36,412 nt of DNA from Alphaproteobacteria bacterium (GTDB lineage Bacteria > Pseudomonadota > Alphaproteobacteria > MPNO01 > UBA2964). Shown one piece after another: positions 22,589-30,534 of the stretch (position 1 is its first letter; each line of letters opens with the position of its first letter). Position numbers and translations under genes: made by a program. The stretch covers positions 1-36,412 of the forward strand of contig WHUE01000042.1 in NCBI GenBank assembly GCA_009377375.1, written 5' to 3'. The notes under the pieces are model-generated. The model did not search any database, was not told the origin of the DNA, and saw only the letters and a list, made by a program, of their open reading frames with translations.

Positions 22589-22672
22589 CTACCAGACGAC
22601 GCGGTTCAGCGGGAAACGTACGATGATGGTCGTGCCCTCCCCGTTCACCGAGTCGATCATATCGCGCCGCCC
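22589..22672 (-). pseudogene. 3' remnant of a histidine kinase gene
   Basis: Directly after the aldolase stop and in the same frame, 27 codons read GRRDMIDSVNGEGTTIIVRF and continue PLNRVVW before a TAG. SVNGEGTTIIVRFPL is the closing strand of a HATPase domain (the GxGTTxxVxFP pattern near the end of many sensor kinases). No other part of a kinase lies upstream, where the aldolase gene occupies the strand. This looks like the end of a kinase gene whose 5' part was replaced. Confidence 0.72.
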
Positions 22673-23461
22673 TCAGCGGGACGGGATCGGTACCGGGCTG
22701 GCGGCGAATTCCGGGTCGCCGCGGGCTTCGGCGCGGGCGAGCTTGCGGCAGAAATAGTCCCACAACGTGCGATGGCCGACGATCTCCGCCGACAGCGCCC
22801 TGCCGGATTCCATCTTCATCAGCAGCGCGGTCTCGTCCGGGCTGGTGTATTTCAGCCCCGAGCCGGCGATGGTCAGTGCCTCGCGGCACATCTTGTCCAG
22901 CGCGATCGCCACCAGCACGGCGTCCATGATCGTGGGCCCGCCAGCGGCGATGCCGTGGTTGCGCAGCAGCACGGCATAGTGGTCGCCCATCTTTTCCGCC
23001 AGCGAACGACCCATCTCGGGCGTGTCGACCAGACCGGCGCTGTCCTCCCAGCGCGGCGGCAGCACCGGCTGCGTGGTCGCGCGCGGCACCACGGTCGGCA
23101 GCGGGCCCTCGCAGGCGGAGTAGAGCGAGGCCCAGAAGGGATGGGTATGCAGGGTCGCGTTGATGTCGGGGCGGCGTTTGAGGATTTCCGCATGGATCGG
23201 CCATTCGTTGTGCGACCGGCCGGCGCCGGCAAGCTGGTTGCCGTCGAAATCCAGCAGCACGAAATCGCGCGCGTCGTAGACCTCGCCCAGCCCGATCCCG
23301 GCGCGCTTCATCCAGAACCCGCGCCCGTCCGGATCGCGCAGCGCCATGTGCCCGACCACCCGGTCGCCGTGACCTTCCAGCTCCAGGATGCGGCAGCCGC
23401 GGGCCAGGTCGTCGAGCTCGGCCCGCAGCGAGTTGCTCAATCGGATCGCGGCGTCGTCCAT
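22673..23461 (-). CDS. Class II aldolase/adducin-family protein
   Basis: A 262-residue zinc-dependent class II aldolase/adducin fold protein, a family including fuculose-phosphate and rhamnulose-phosphate aldolases and several decarboxylases and lyases of aromatic catabolism. Metal and fold marks are LHTHPFWASLYS (the HxH metal pair), VLLRNHGIAAGG (third His), and an N-terminal GHMALRDP segment. It starts 13 nt after the HsaA-like gene (ATG at 23461, GGGAGAAG upstream), so the two are an operon. The protein could cleave a carbon-carbon bond or remove CO2 from a ring-hydroxylated or ring-opened acid. Its stop is followed in the same frame by the tail of a kinase gene, a sign of a recombination junction at its 3' end. 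Confidence 0.86.
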   Translation of the reverse strand: MDDAAIRLSNSLRAELDDLARGCRILELEGHGDRVVGHMALRDPDGRGFWMKRAGIGLGEVYDARDFVLLDFDGNQLAGAGRSHNEWPIHAEILKRRPDINATLHTHPFWASLYSACEGPLPTVVPRATTQPVLPPRWEDSAGLVDTPEMGRSLAEKMGDHYAVLLRNHGIAAGGPTIMDAVLVAIALDKMCREALTIAGSGLKYTSPDETALLMKMESGRALSAEIVGHRTLWDYFCRKLARAEARGDPEFAASPVPIPSR

Positions 23462-23474
23462 CGTCTTCTCCCTG

Positions 23475-24713
23475 TCAGAACTGCATCGGCCCGGCGTCCA
23501 CCCCGAGCTGCACCCGGCCATAGAGCGAGCCCACGGCGTCCCAGTTCATGCTGATATGCTGCGCCCCGGCATGCAGGTCGCGCCAGAAACGCTGCAGCCG
23601 GCTGTGATTGTAGATGCCCATCCCGCCGACCGATTCGAACAGCAGGTCCGTCGCGCGGGCGCAGAGCCGCACGGCGAAGCCGAGATCGCCCTTGTTGCGT
23701 GCGCGCTGCGCCTCGGTCAGGACCTCGCCCGCCTCCATCGCCGCCATGATCTCGCGGGCGTCGCGGAGGACGAGCTGGATCGCCGCGTCCACGCTGGCCG
23801 AGGCCTCTCCGACGCGAAGCTGCAGGGTCTGGAACTCGGTCACGCTCCTCGCCGCGCCGACGGCGGCCCCGCGCGTCCGGCGTTCGCGCATGCCGTCCAG
23901 ATATTCCGCCAGCGCGCCCCTGGCCATGCCGAGGATCGCCGAGCACAGGCACATCGAAATCGCCGCGAAGAACGGGATGCGGTAGAGCGGCCCGGCATTC
24001 ACCGCCGTGCCCGGCGCCCGGCCGGACAGCGCGTCCTCATGGGTCAGCAGCCGGTGGGCGGGCAGGAAGACGTCGTCGATCTCCAGATCATGGCTGCCGG
24101 TGCCGATCAGCCCGAACACGTTCCAGGTGTCGATCACCGCATAGTCCGCCTTCGGCACCAGCGCGAAGCCGAACCCCTGCGGCGGGGACTCCGCGCTTTC
24201 AGCGATGCGCACCCCGATGACCATCCAGTCCGCGACCTCCACCCCGCTGCAGAACGACCACCGCCCGGAGAGCCGGTAGCCGCCGTCGACCGGCGCGGCG
24301 ATCCCGGTCGGAGGGTAGGACGAGGCGGCCAGCGCCAGCGGGTCGTCGCCCCAGACCTCGTCCTGCGCCGCTTCCGCGTACATGCCGAGCTGCCACTGGT
24401 GCTGCGCGCCGGTGGAGAACACCCAGCCGGTGGAGCCGCAGCCCGACGCCACCTCGGCGGCGACGCGGACGAAGGTGTCCAGCCCGTGCTCCAGCCCGCC
24501 ATAGCGCTTCGGCTGCAGCACCCGGTACAGCCCCGCCTCCTTCAGCAGGCGGATGTTTTCCGCCGGCACCCGGCGCTGGGCCTCGGCCTGCTCCTGGCGC
24601 TCGCGCAGGGCGGGCACCAGCGCCGCGGCGCGCGCCACCAGCGCGTCCGGGTCCGGCGAATCGGCGAAGGCGGCCTTGGCCGCGTCTCTGCGGTGGGGTG
24701 CTGCGGTGGTCAT
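23475..24713 (-). CDS. HsaA/HpaH-type flavin-dependent monooxygenase (acyl-CoA dehydrogenase fold)
   Basis: A 412-residue member of the class D flavoprotein oxygenases, two-component enzymes with an acyl-CoA dehydrogenase fold that hydroxylate phenols using reduced flavin from a separate reductase. Diagnostic pieces are the N-terminal RVLQPKRYGGLEHGLDTF, the central GYRLSGRWSFCSGVEVADW and VFGLIGTGSHDLEIDDVFLP, and the C-terminal RFWRDLHAGAQHISMNWD typical of HsaA and p-hydroxyphenylacetate hydroxylase. The catalytic Glu of acyl-CoA dehydrogenases is not evident, supporting the oxygenase assignment. No flavin reductase is in the window. A TATCAT box 26 nt upstream (24744-24739, minus) may be its -10. 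The class II aldolase follows at 13 nt. Confidence 0.85.
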   Translation of the reverse strand: MTTAAPHRRDAAKAAFADSPDPDALVARAAALVPALRERQEQAEAQRRVPAENIRLLKEAGLYRVLQPKRYGGLEHGLDTFVRVAAEVASGCGSTGWVFSTGAQHQWQLGMYAEAAQDEVWGDDPLALAASSYPPTGIAAPVDGGYRLSGRWSFCSGVEVADWMVIGVRIAESAESPPQGFGFALVPKADYAVIDTWNVFGLIGTGSHDLEIDDVFLPAHRLLTHEDALSGRAPGTAVNAGPLYRIPFFAAISMCLCSAILGMARGALAEYLDGMRERRTRGAAVGAARSVTEFQTLQLRVGEASASVDAAIQLVLRDAREIMAAMEAGEVLTEAQRARNKGDLGFAVRLCARATDLLFESVGGMGIYNHSRLQRFWRDLHAGAQHISMNWDAVGSLYGRVQLGVDAGPMQF

Positions 24714-24867
24714 CGGCCCTGCTTTTCGTGACCGGCGGATGATAGCGGCCCGCTCCCCGCGCGAACAGCCCCGCCTTGGCTTGCCGGCACCCCATCGGCG
24801 GTGGCACTATCGCCGTACCATTTTTGGAACACTGCGCGCCCGCGCACGCGACCGAGGAGAGCTGGGC

Positions 24868-26313
24868 ATGGACATGAAAACGACGCAGAAGCAGGACCTG
24901 CGCGCCTGGATCGAGCTGCTGGAGCAGAACGGCGAGGTGCAGCATGTCAGCGGCGCCGAGCGCGAGAAGGAGATCGGCGGCATCGTCGATTTCTACCAGC
25001 GCAAGATGGGCAACAAGGCGGTGATGTTCGACGACATCCCCGGCTACGAAAAGGGCTACCGCGTCCTCGCCAACCTGCTGACCTCGGTCCGCCGCATCAA
25101 CCTGACGCTGGGTCTGCCGGTCGACGCGAAGGAGATCGAGCTGGTCGGCTACTGGCGCGAATACATGAAGGACGCCCCCGCGATCCCGCCGCGCGAGGTC
25201 AATGGCGGCGCGGTGATGGAGAACGTGTATTCCGGCGACGACATCGACCTGCTGAAGATCCCCGCCCCGCGCTGGCACGAGCACGACGGCGGCTACTTCA
25301 TCGGCACCGCCTGCATGGTCATCATGAAGGACCCGGATTCGGGCTGGATCAATTACGGCGCCTATCGCGTGCAGGTGCACGACAAAAAGGTCGCCTCCGT
25401 GATGACGTCCAAGGGCAAGCACGGCAACCTGATCATGGAGCGCTACAAGGCGCGGGGCGAGAAATGCCCGATCGCCGTGGTCGCCGGCATGCACCCGTCG
25501 CTGTTCATGGTCGCGGGGCTGGAGATGCCCTACGGCAAGGACGAGTACGACCTCGCCGGTGGGCTGATCGGCGAGGCGGTGGAGATCGTCAAGGGCCCGG
25601 TCACCGGCCTGCCGATCCCCGCCAATGCCGAGATCGCCTTCGAGGGCTATGTCCACCCCGACGACCTGATCGACGAGGGGCCGCTGGGCGAATGGACCGG
25701 CTACTACGCCGGCGGCGTCAAGCAGGAGCCCGCCATCCGCATCGAGACCTTCATGCACCGCGACAACCCCGTCCTGCTCGGCGCGGTGCCGGCCGTGCCG
25801 CCCAACGACGACACGTTTTACCGCGGCACCTATCGCTGCGGCGCGGTGTGGAACCAGCTCGAGGCCGCCGGCATCCCCGGCATCAGGGGCGTCTGGGCGC
25901 ACGAGGCCGGCGGCAGCCGCATGTGGCTCACCGTCTCGATCAAGCAGGAATACGGCGGCCATTCCAAGCAGGCCGGGCTGATCGCCTCGCAATGCCATGC
26001 GGGGGCCTACGCCAACCGCTGGGTGGTGGTGGTGGACGACGACATCGACCCCGCCGACATGAACGCGGTGGTCTGGGCCATGTGCACCCGCTGCGATCCG
26101 CGCGAGGGCGTCGACATCCTGCGCGGCTGCTGGTCCACCCATCTGGACCCGATGAGCTATTCCGAGGAGGACCGGCGCAACGCGCGCGTCATCGTCGACG
26201 CCTGCAAGCCCTTCGCCCGCAGGGACACCTTCCCCATCGTCGCCCGGTCGTCGAAGGAGCTCGACGCCGCGATCAAGGCGAAATGGGGCGCGGTCCTGCC
26301 CGAAGGGGCGTAA
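24868..26313 (+). CDS. UbiD-family prenyl-FMN decarboxylase (copy 2)
   Basis: A 481-residue UbiD-superfamily decarboxylase. The cofactor and catalytic residues are in place: N162 and R167 in WINYGAYRV, H185 in GKHG, E226, and E270/E275 in EGPLGEWTGYY. It is the closest relative in the window of copy 1, sharing among others SIKQ, CHxGAY and WAMxTRCDP. The ATG at 24868 has GAGGAG upstream. The gene diverges from the HsaA-like oxygenase. Just 2 nt after its stop begins the remnant of a cupin gene, so its 3' end sits at a recombination junction, and it now drives the GNAT and FAD hydroxylase genes behind it. Substrate unknown, though the company of two hydroxylases points to phenolic acids. Confidence 0.92.
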   Translation: MDMKTTQKQDLRAWIELLEQNGEVQHVSGAEREKEIGGIVDFYQRKMGNKAVMFDDIPGYEKGYRVLANLLTSVRRINLTLGLPVDAKEIELVGYWREYMKDAPAIPPREVNGGAVMENVYSGDDIDLLKIPAPRWHEHDGGYFIGTACMVIMKDPDSGWINYGAYRVQVHDKKVASVMTSKGKHGNLIMERYKARGEKCPIAVVAGMHPSLFMVAGLEMPYGKDEYDLAGGLIGEAVEIVKGPVTGLPIPANAEIAFEGYVHPDDLIDEGPLGEWTGYYAGGVKQEPAIRIETFMHRDNPVLLGAVPAVPPNDDTFYRGTYRCGAVWNQLEAAGIPGIRGVWAHEAGGSRMWLTVSIKQEYGGHSKQAGLIASQCHAGAYANRWVVVVDDDIDPADMNAVVWAMCTRCDPREGVDILRGCWSTHLDPMSYSEEDRRNARVIVDACKPFARRDTFPIVARSSKELDAAIKAKWGAVLPEGA

Positions 26314-26315
26314 AG

Positions 26316-26435
26316 GTGGCACGGGTGGCGGCGGAGAGCGCCGGCGACTGGACGCTCGTCGGCTGCACCGTCGCCCCGGCCTTCGACTTCGCCGGATTCG
26401 TATTGGCCCCGCCCGGCTGGATGCCCGGGCGGTGA
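26316..26435 (+). pseudogene. 3' remnant of a DUF985 (Cupin_5) gene
   Basis: Thirty-nine codons beginning 2 nt after the UbiD stop read VARVAAESAGDWTLVGCTVA, then PAFDFAGFVLAPPGWMPGR and TGA. This is the C-terminal end of the DUF985 cupin family (the WTLVGCTVAPGFDFADF-like ending). The N-terminal 100 or so residues are missing. The stop overlaps the GTG of the GNAT gene (GTGA), so the original gene was probably translationally coupled to GNAT. Confidence 0.78.
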
Positions 26436-26878
26436 CGGACGCCGTACCCGACATCCGTCCCTGCCGGGACGAGGAAAGCCTGCGCGCCGTCTTCCCGGTG
26501 ATGCGCCAGCTGCGCACCCATCTGGACGAGGCGTCCTATCTGGCGCTCTGCCGCCGCGCGCAGGCGCAGGGCTATGAGATGCACGCCGCATGGCAGGGCG
26601 GAAAGCCGGTCGGCGCCATCGGCTGGCGGCTGCTGGACGATCTCGCCCGCGGCCGCTCGCTCTATGTCGACGATCTGGTCACCGACGAGGCCGTACGCGG
26701 CCGCGGCATCGGCGCGGCGCTGATGCGCCATGCCGAGGCTGCCGCCCGGGCCGCCGGGTGCAGCCAGCTGCGCCTGTCCAGCCGGTTCGAGCGCGAGGCC
26801 GCGCACCGCTTCTACGAGCGCATCGGCATGCGCAAGCCCAGCTACGTCTTCGTCGTCGACCTGGGGAACGGACCATGA
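26432..26878 (+). CDS. GNAT-family N-acetyltransferase
   Basis: A 148-residue GNAT acetyltransferase, transferring acetyl from acetyl-CoA to an amine or protein N-terminus. The acetyl-CoA loop is VRGRGIGAALMRHAE (motif A), preceded by LYVDDLVTDE (beta 4), and the C-terminal AHRFYERIGM is motif B. Length is normal. It starts at a GTG overlapping the stop of the DUF985 remnant and ends in an ATGA overlap with the FAD hydroxylase, so it is now co-translated within the catabolic operon. The substrate is unknown; it may be unrelated to catabolism and simply inherited from the older locus. Confidence 0.88.
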   Translation: MTDAVPDIRPCRDEESLRAVFPVMRQLRTHLDEASYLALCRRAQAQGYEMHAAWQGGKPVGAIGWRLLDDLARGRSLYVDDLVTDEAVRGRGIGAALMRHAEAAARAAGCSQLRLSSRFEREAAHRFYERIGMRKPSYVFVVDLGNGP

Positions 26879-28086
26879 GCGCCACCGCCGGGCCCGACCG
26901 CATCGCCATCGTCGGCGGCGGGCCGGTGGGGCTGACGGCGGCCTGGCTGCTGGCGCGGCGCGGCGTGCCGGTCGCGGTGTTCGAGCGCGAGGAGACGGTG
27001 CTGCCCGATTACCGGGCCTCCACCTTCCATGCCGGGACGATGGACCTGCTGGACGGCACCGGCATCGGCGAGGCGCTGCTGGAAATGGGCATCAAATGCC
27101 CGACCGTGCAGTTCCGCACCTGGGACCGCGGCATCATCGCCGAGTTCGACCACGCGGCGCTGAAGGACGACACGCGCCACCCCTACCGGCTGCAATGCGA
27201 GCAGTACAAGCTGTGCGAATGGCTGCATGCGCGCCTGTCCGAAACGCCGGGGGTCGCGCTTTACTACAACCATGCCGTCACCGGTCTCAATCAGGACGAG
27301 GACGGCGTGGTCCTGTCCGCCGACGGGCCGGACGGGCCGGTCACGCTGTCGGCGCGCTGGCTGATCGGGGCCGATGGCGGGCGCAGCACGATCCGCAAGA
27401 CGCTCGGCATCGGCTTTCCGGGCTTCACCTTCCCCGAGCGCATCCTGGTGATGGGCACCACGCTGGATTTGCGCAGCGTGCTGCCCGGCCTCGCCTTCGT
27501 GAACTACGTCACCGACCCGAAGCATTACGGCCACATCCTGCGCATCCCCGATCTGTGGCGGATGAGCCAGCCGCTGTTCGACGGGGAGGACGCCGACGAG
27601 GTGCTGAGCGACGAAGGAATCGAGACGCGGCTGCGCCGGGTGATCCCGGACATCGCCCTGCCGGACATCCGGGTGCGCGGCATCTACACGGTGCACCAGC
27701 GCGTCGCCGACGCCTACCGGAAGGGCCGCGCGTTCCTCGCCGGCGACGCGGCGCATCTGAACAACCCGAAGGGCGGGATGGGGATGAATGGCGGGCTGCA
27801 CGACGTCATCGACCTGACGGCGCGGCTGGGGCGGATCTGGCACGGAGAGGCGCGGGAGGACGAGCTGGAGGGGTACGAGCCGCTGCGCCGCAGGGAGGCG
27901 ATGGACGACATCCACCGCCAGACGCAGCAGAACGTCAGCAACCTGAAGGAAGCCGACGCGGACGCCCGCGCCGCGCTGTTCGCCGAATGGCGCCGCAAGG
28001 CCGCCGACCCCGAGGCGACCCGCCGGATGCTGCTGCAAAGCAGCATGATCGCCAGCCTGCGCCGCTGCGGCATGCTGCCGGGATAG
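26875..28086 (+). CDS. FAD-dependent aromatic hydroxylase (class A flavoprotein)
   Basis: A 403-residue class A flavin monooxygenase, shorter than the enzyme at 7498 because it lacks the C-terminal thioredoxin-like domain. Marks are the FAD loop RIAIVGGGPVGLTAAWLLARRG, the DG motif GADGGRSTIRKTLGI, and LAGDAAHLNNPKGGMGMNGGLHDVIDL. The size and motifs are close to 3-hydroxybenzoate 6-hydroxylase and salicylate hydroxylase-type enzymes. It overlaps the GNAT stop by 4 nt. As the third gene of a UbiD-led unit it probably hydroxylates the decarboxylated product. The two tandem Bug receptors follow after 166 nt with their own candidate promoter. Confidence 0.88.
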   Translation: MSATAGPDRIAIVGGGPVGLTAAWLLARRGVPVAVFEREETVLPDYRASTFHAGTMDLLDGTGIGEALLEMGIKCPTVQFRTWDRGIIAEFDHAALKDDTRHPYRLQCEQYKLCEWLHARLSETPGVALYYNHAVTGLNQDEDGVVLSADGPDGPVTLSARWLIGADGGRSTIRKTLGIGFPGFTFPERILVMGTTLDLRSVLPGLAFVNYVTDPKHYGHILRIPDLWRMSQPLFDGEDADEVLSDEGIETRLRRVIPDIALPDIRVRGIYTVHQRVADAYRKGRAFLAGDAAHLNNPKGGMGMNGGLHDVIDLTARLGRIWHGEAREDELEGYEPLRRREAMDDIHRQTQQNVSNLKEADADARAALFAEWRRKAADPEATRRMLLQSSMIASLRRCGMLPG

Positions 28087-28105
28087 GCACAGCCGGGCCT
28101 CGCGG

Positions 28106-28140
28106 AATCCGTTGGCAACGGATTTCGAATCCGCCATGAT
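28106..28140 (+). promoter_or_regulatory. Inverted repeat overlapping a candidate promoter of the Bug pair
   Basis: AATCCGTT (28106-28113) and AACGGATT (28117-28124) form an 8-bp dyad with a 3-nt centre. The dyad overlaps a -35-like TTGGCA (28112-28117), and CATGAT lies 17 nt further (28135-28140). A repressor bound here would block the promoter. The 112 nt beyond lead to the Bug start with AGGGAGG. The boxes are weak matches. Confidence 0.35.
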
Positions 28141-28252
28141 CGAAAAAACAAGGGAACGTGACCGGCCGACTGCGGCCCTGTCGGCGCATTGTGCCGGTCT
28201 GGAAGGGAACCCGGACGCCTTGGGCGGCCGGCCGACAGACAGGGAGGAAATC

Positions 28253-29299
28253 ATGCAGAATCGGTTCAGCGTTGCGCCGGCCGCGTCGGCGTTCGCGGCG
28301 TCTTTGGCGCTCACCCTTGCAGCGGCGCCCCACGCGGCCGCGGAGGAAGCGTTCTTCAAGGACAAGACGGTGACGGTCGTCGTGCCGGTGGGGCCCGGCG
28401 GCTCTTTCCACATCTACGCGCAGATCGTCTCCCGCCACATCGGCAAGCACATCCCCGGGAATCCGACCGTGATCGTGCAGAACCGCCCGGGCGCCGGAGG
28501 CGCGAAGTCGGCTGCCTACCTGGCAAATGCCGCGCCCAAGGACGGCTCGGTGATCGGCAAGATCGTGCCCGGCATGCTGACCTATCCGCTGGTGCACGGC
28601 AACGCGGGCTACGACGCCACGAAGTTCCAGAACCTTGGCGCGATCGCCGCCCGCAACTACACCATCGCGGTGTGGCACACCACGCCGGTGAAGACCTGGG
28701 AGGACCTCAAGAAGCACGAGGTGACGCTCGGGGCGACCGGACGCTCGTCCTCCGGCTACGTGGTTCCCGCCTTCATCAACGGCGTGCTCGGCGCCAAGCT
28801 GAAGATCATCACGGGATACGGCAGCGGCGGCGACCTCAACATCGCGATGGAGCGCGGCGAGACGCAGGCGCGTGGCAACTTCTATTCAGGCTTCACCGCG
28901 GTGCGGCCCGACTGGATCAAGGACAAGAAAATCCGCTTCCTGCTGACCATGGGGCCGGAGAACCCGGCGACCGCAGATGTGCCCCGCGTCCGCGACCTGC
29001 TGAAGCCGGGCAGCGTCGAGGCGAAGACGTTCGACCTCCTCGAATCGAGCTTCAAGCAGGGTCAGGCCTTCTACGTGGCCGCCGAGGTGCCCAAGGCGCG
29101 CGCCGCCGTGCTGCGAAAGGCCTTCTGGGCGGCGATGATGGACCCGGCGCTCAAGGCCCAGGCCCTGGAGAGGCGGCTGGACTACAACCCGATCCCGGGA
29201 GAGGAGATCGACCGGATCATTGCCGACGGGATGAAGGGCGCGAGCGAGCCGGAGGTGCTGAAGATGTTTCGCGAGCTGATGGGGGGATCCTCCTCCTGA
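28253..29299 (+). CDS. Bug/TctC-like periplasmic receptor (tandem copy A)
   Basis: A 348-residue exported receptor of the Bug family. Signal peptide LAAAPHAAAEEAFF is followed by KDKTVTVVVPVGPGGSFHIY (domain 1 strand and ligand loop), NPTVIVQNRPGAGGAKSA, and, in domain 2, GYGSGGDLNIAMERGETQ. It lies between an FAD hydroxylase and a second near-copy, so an aromatic acid taken up for the operon is a natural ligand. The ATG has AGGGAGG upstream, and nearly the same leader precedes copy B. Of the copies, A and B share about two thirds of their residues by eye, and one 52-nt segment is identical. No TctA/TctB is adjacent. Confidence 0.88.
   Translation: MQNRFSVAPAASAFAASLALTLAAAPHAAAEEAFFKDKTVTVVVPVGPGGSFHIYAQIVSRHIGKHIPGNPTVIVQNRPGAGGAKSAAYLANAAPKDGSVIGKIVPGMLTYPLVHGNAGYDATKFQNLGAIAARNYTIAVWHTTPVKTWEDLKKHEVTLGATGRSSSGYVVPAFINGVLGAKLKIITGYGSGGDLNIAMERGETQARGNFYSGFTAVRPDWIKDKKIRFLLTMGPENPATADVPRVRDLLKPGSVEAKTFDLLESSFKQGQAFYVAAEVPKARAAVLRKAFWAAMMDPALKAQALERRLDYNPIPGEEIDRIIADGMKGASEPEVLKMFRELMGGSSS
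28817..28868 (+). repeat. 52-nt segment identical in both tandem Bug genes (copy A part)
   Basis: This 52-nt stretch, encoding GYGSGGDLNIAMERGETQ, is identical base for base to 29994-30045 in the next gene. A second shared run of 31 nt, encoding KIRFLLTMGP, follows about 60 nt later in both genes. Confidence 0.8.
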
Positions 29300-29432
29300 C
29301 GCAGGCGCCAGCCTGAACGGCCTGTCATCGGAAGCCGTAAACGGGAGGGCCGCGCCACCGGGATCCAGGCCGGAGGGACGCAGCAAGCCGCGGCACCTGC
29401 GGCGCAGTCCGCCCGCAAACAGGGAGGAAACC

Positions 29433-30476
29433 ATGCTCAATCGACCGTTTCGCGTCGCGGGCGCGTTCGCGCTCGCCCTTTCGTTCGCAGCCCTGTGCGT
29501 GCCGTCGACCGCCGCGCGCGCTGCGGGGTCGTTCTTCAAGGACAAGACGCTCTCCATCGTGGTGCCGGTGGGCCCCGGCGGCACCTATCACGTCTACGCC
29601 CAGATCCTCGCCCGGCATCTGACGAAGCACGTGCCGGACAATCCGACGGTCATCGTGCAGAACCGGCCGGGCGGCGGCGGCGCGACATCCGCCGCCTACA
29701 TGGCCAACGTGGCGCCGAAGGACGGCACCGTGATCGGCAAGATCGTGCCCGGCATGCTGACCCATCCGCTGGTGCGCGACACGGGCTACGACGCCACCAG
29801 GTTCCAGTATCTGGGGGCGATCGCCGCCCGCGACTTCTCGATTGCCGTCTGGCACGATTCGCCCGCGAAGACCTGGGAGGGGCTGAGGGAGCACGAGGTC
29901 ACCTTTGGCGCGACCGGCCGCGCGGCGTCGAGCTACGTGGTGCCGGCCTTCATCAACGGCGTGCTCGGCACAAAGATCAAAATCGTCACGGGGTACGGCA
30001 GCGGCGGCGACCTCAACATCGCGATGGAGCGCGGCGAGACGCAGGGGCGCGGCAACTTCTATTCCGGCTTCTCCAGCGTCCGGCCGGACTGGATCCGCGA
30101 CAGGAAAATCCGCTTCCTGCTGACCATGGGGCCGAAGAACCCGAAGCTCGCCGGCGTCCCCCGCGTGCGCGACCTGCTGAAGCCGGGCAGCATAGAGATG
30201 AAGACCTTCGACCTGCTGGAGGCCAGCTTCAATCTCGGCCAAGCCTTCTATTTGCCCGAGGGCGCGCCGGCGGATCGCGTGGAGGTGATGCGCAAGGCCT
30301 TCTGGGCGACGCTCATGGACCCGGAACTCAAGGCGGAGTGCGAGCAGCGGCGGGTGGATTACGGTCCCGTTTCCGCCGAGGACCTCCGGCGCGTCGTCAC
30401 CGAGGGCATGGAACCCGCCCGGGACCCCGAGGTGGTCAAGAAGTTCCGCACGCTCATGGGCGCGAAGGCGTCCTGA
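29433..30476 (+). CDS. Bug/TctC-like periplasmic receptor (tandem copy B)
   Basis: A 347-residue paralogue of the preceding gene, with its own signal peptide (PSTAARAAGSFF) and the same motifs: VPVGPGGTYHVYAQILARH, NPTVIVQNRPGGGGATSA and GYGSGGDLNIAMERGETQ. It begins 133 nt after copy A. That gap holds no hairpin or promoter that I can point to, so the pair is probably one transcript. Differences gather in the signal peptide, around residues 85-140 and in the last 80 residues, so the two may bind different ligands. It converges on the DM9 gene, with a 58-bp gap and a hairpin between the stops. Confidence 0.88.
   Translation: MLNRPFRVAGAFALALSFAALCVPSTAARAAGSFFKDKTLSIVVPVGPGGTYHVYAQILARHLTKHVPDNPTVIVQNRPGGGGATSAAYMANVAPKDGTVIGKIVPGMLTHPLVRDTGYDATRFQYLGAIAARDFSIAVWHDSPAKTWEGLREHEVTFGATGRAASSYVVPAFINGVLGTKIKIVTGYGSGGDLNIAMERGETQGRGNFYSGFSSVRPDWIRDRKIRFLLTMGPKNPKLAGVPRVRDLLKPGSIEMKTFDLLEASFNLGQAFYLPEGAPADRVEVMRKAFWATLMDPELKAECEQRRVDYGPVSAEDLRRVVTEGMEPARDPEVVKKFRTLMGAKAS
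29994..30045 (+). repeat. 52-nt segment identical in both tandem Bug genes (copy B part)
   Basis: Exact match to 28817-28868 in copy A. The surrounding sequence is diverged, so this segment is unusually conserved at the base level, including silent positions. Confidence 0.8.
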
Positions 30477-30497
30477 CGCCCGGCGGCAGGAAAGGCA

Positions 30498-30528
30498 CGC
30501 GCGGGCCGGAAGACCTCCGGCACGCGCG
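30498..30528. terminator. Hairpin between convergent Bug B and DM9 genes
   Basis: CGCGCG pairs with CGCGCG and GCCGGA with TCCGGC across one mismatch and a 5-nt loop. It sits in the 58-bp gap between the two stops and could end both transcripts. No T-run follows on either strand, so any termination would be weak or Rho-assisted. Confidence 0.35.
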
Positions 30529-30534
30529 CGATCG

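Noticed and set aside
24780..24867. Possible sigma54-type element (TGGCAC) upstream of UbiD copy 2
   Set aside because: The required TTGC element at the right spacing is absent.
24199..26517. 772-codon open frame on the minus strand
   Set aside because: Antisense to UbiD copy 2 and reads through the oxygenase start region in another frame; no recognisable domain.
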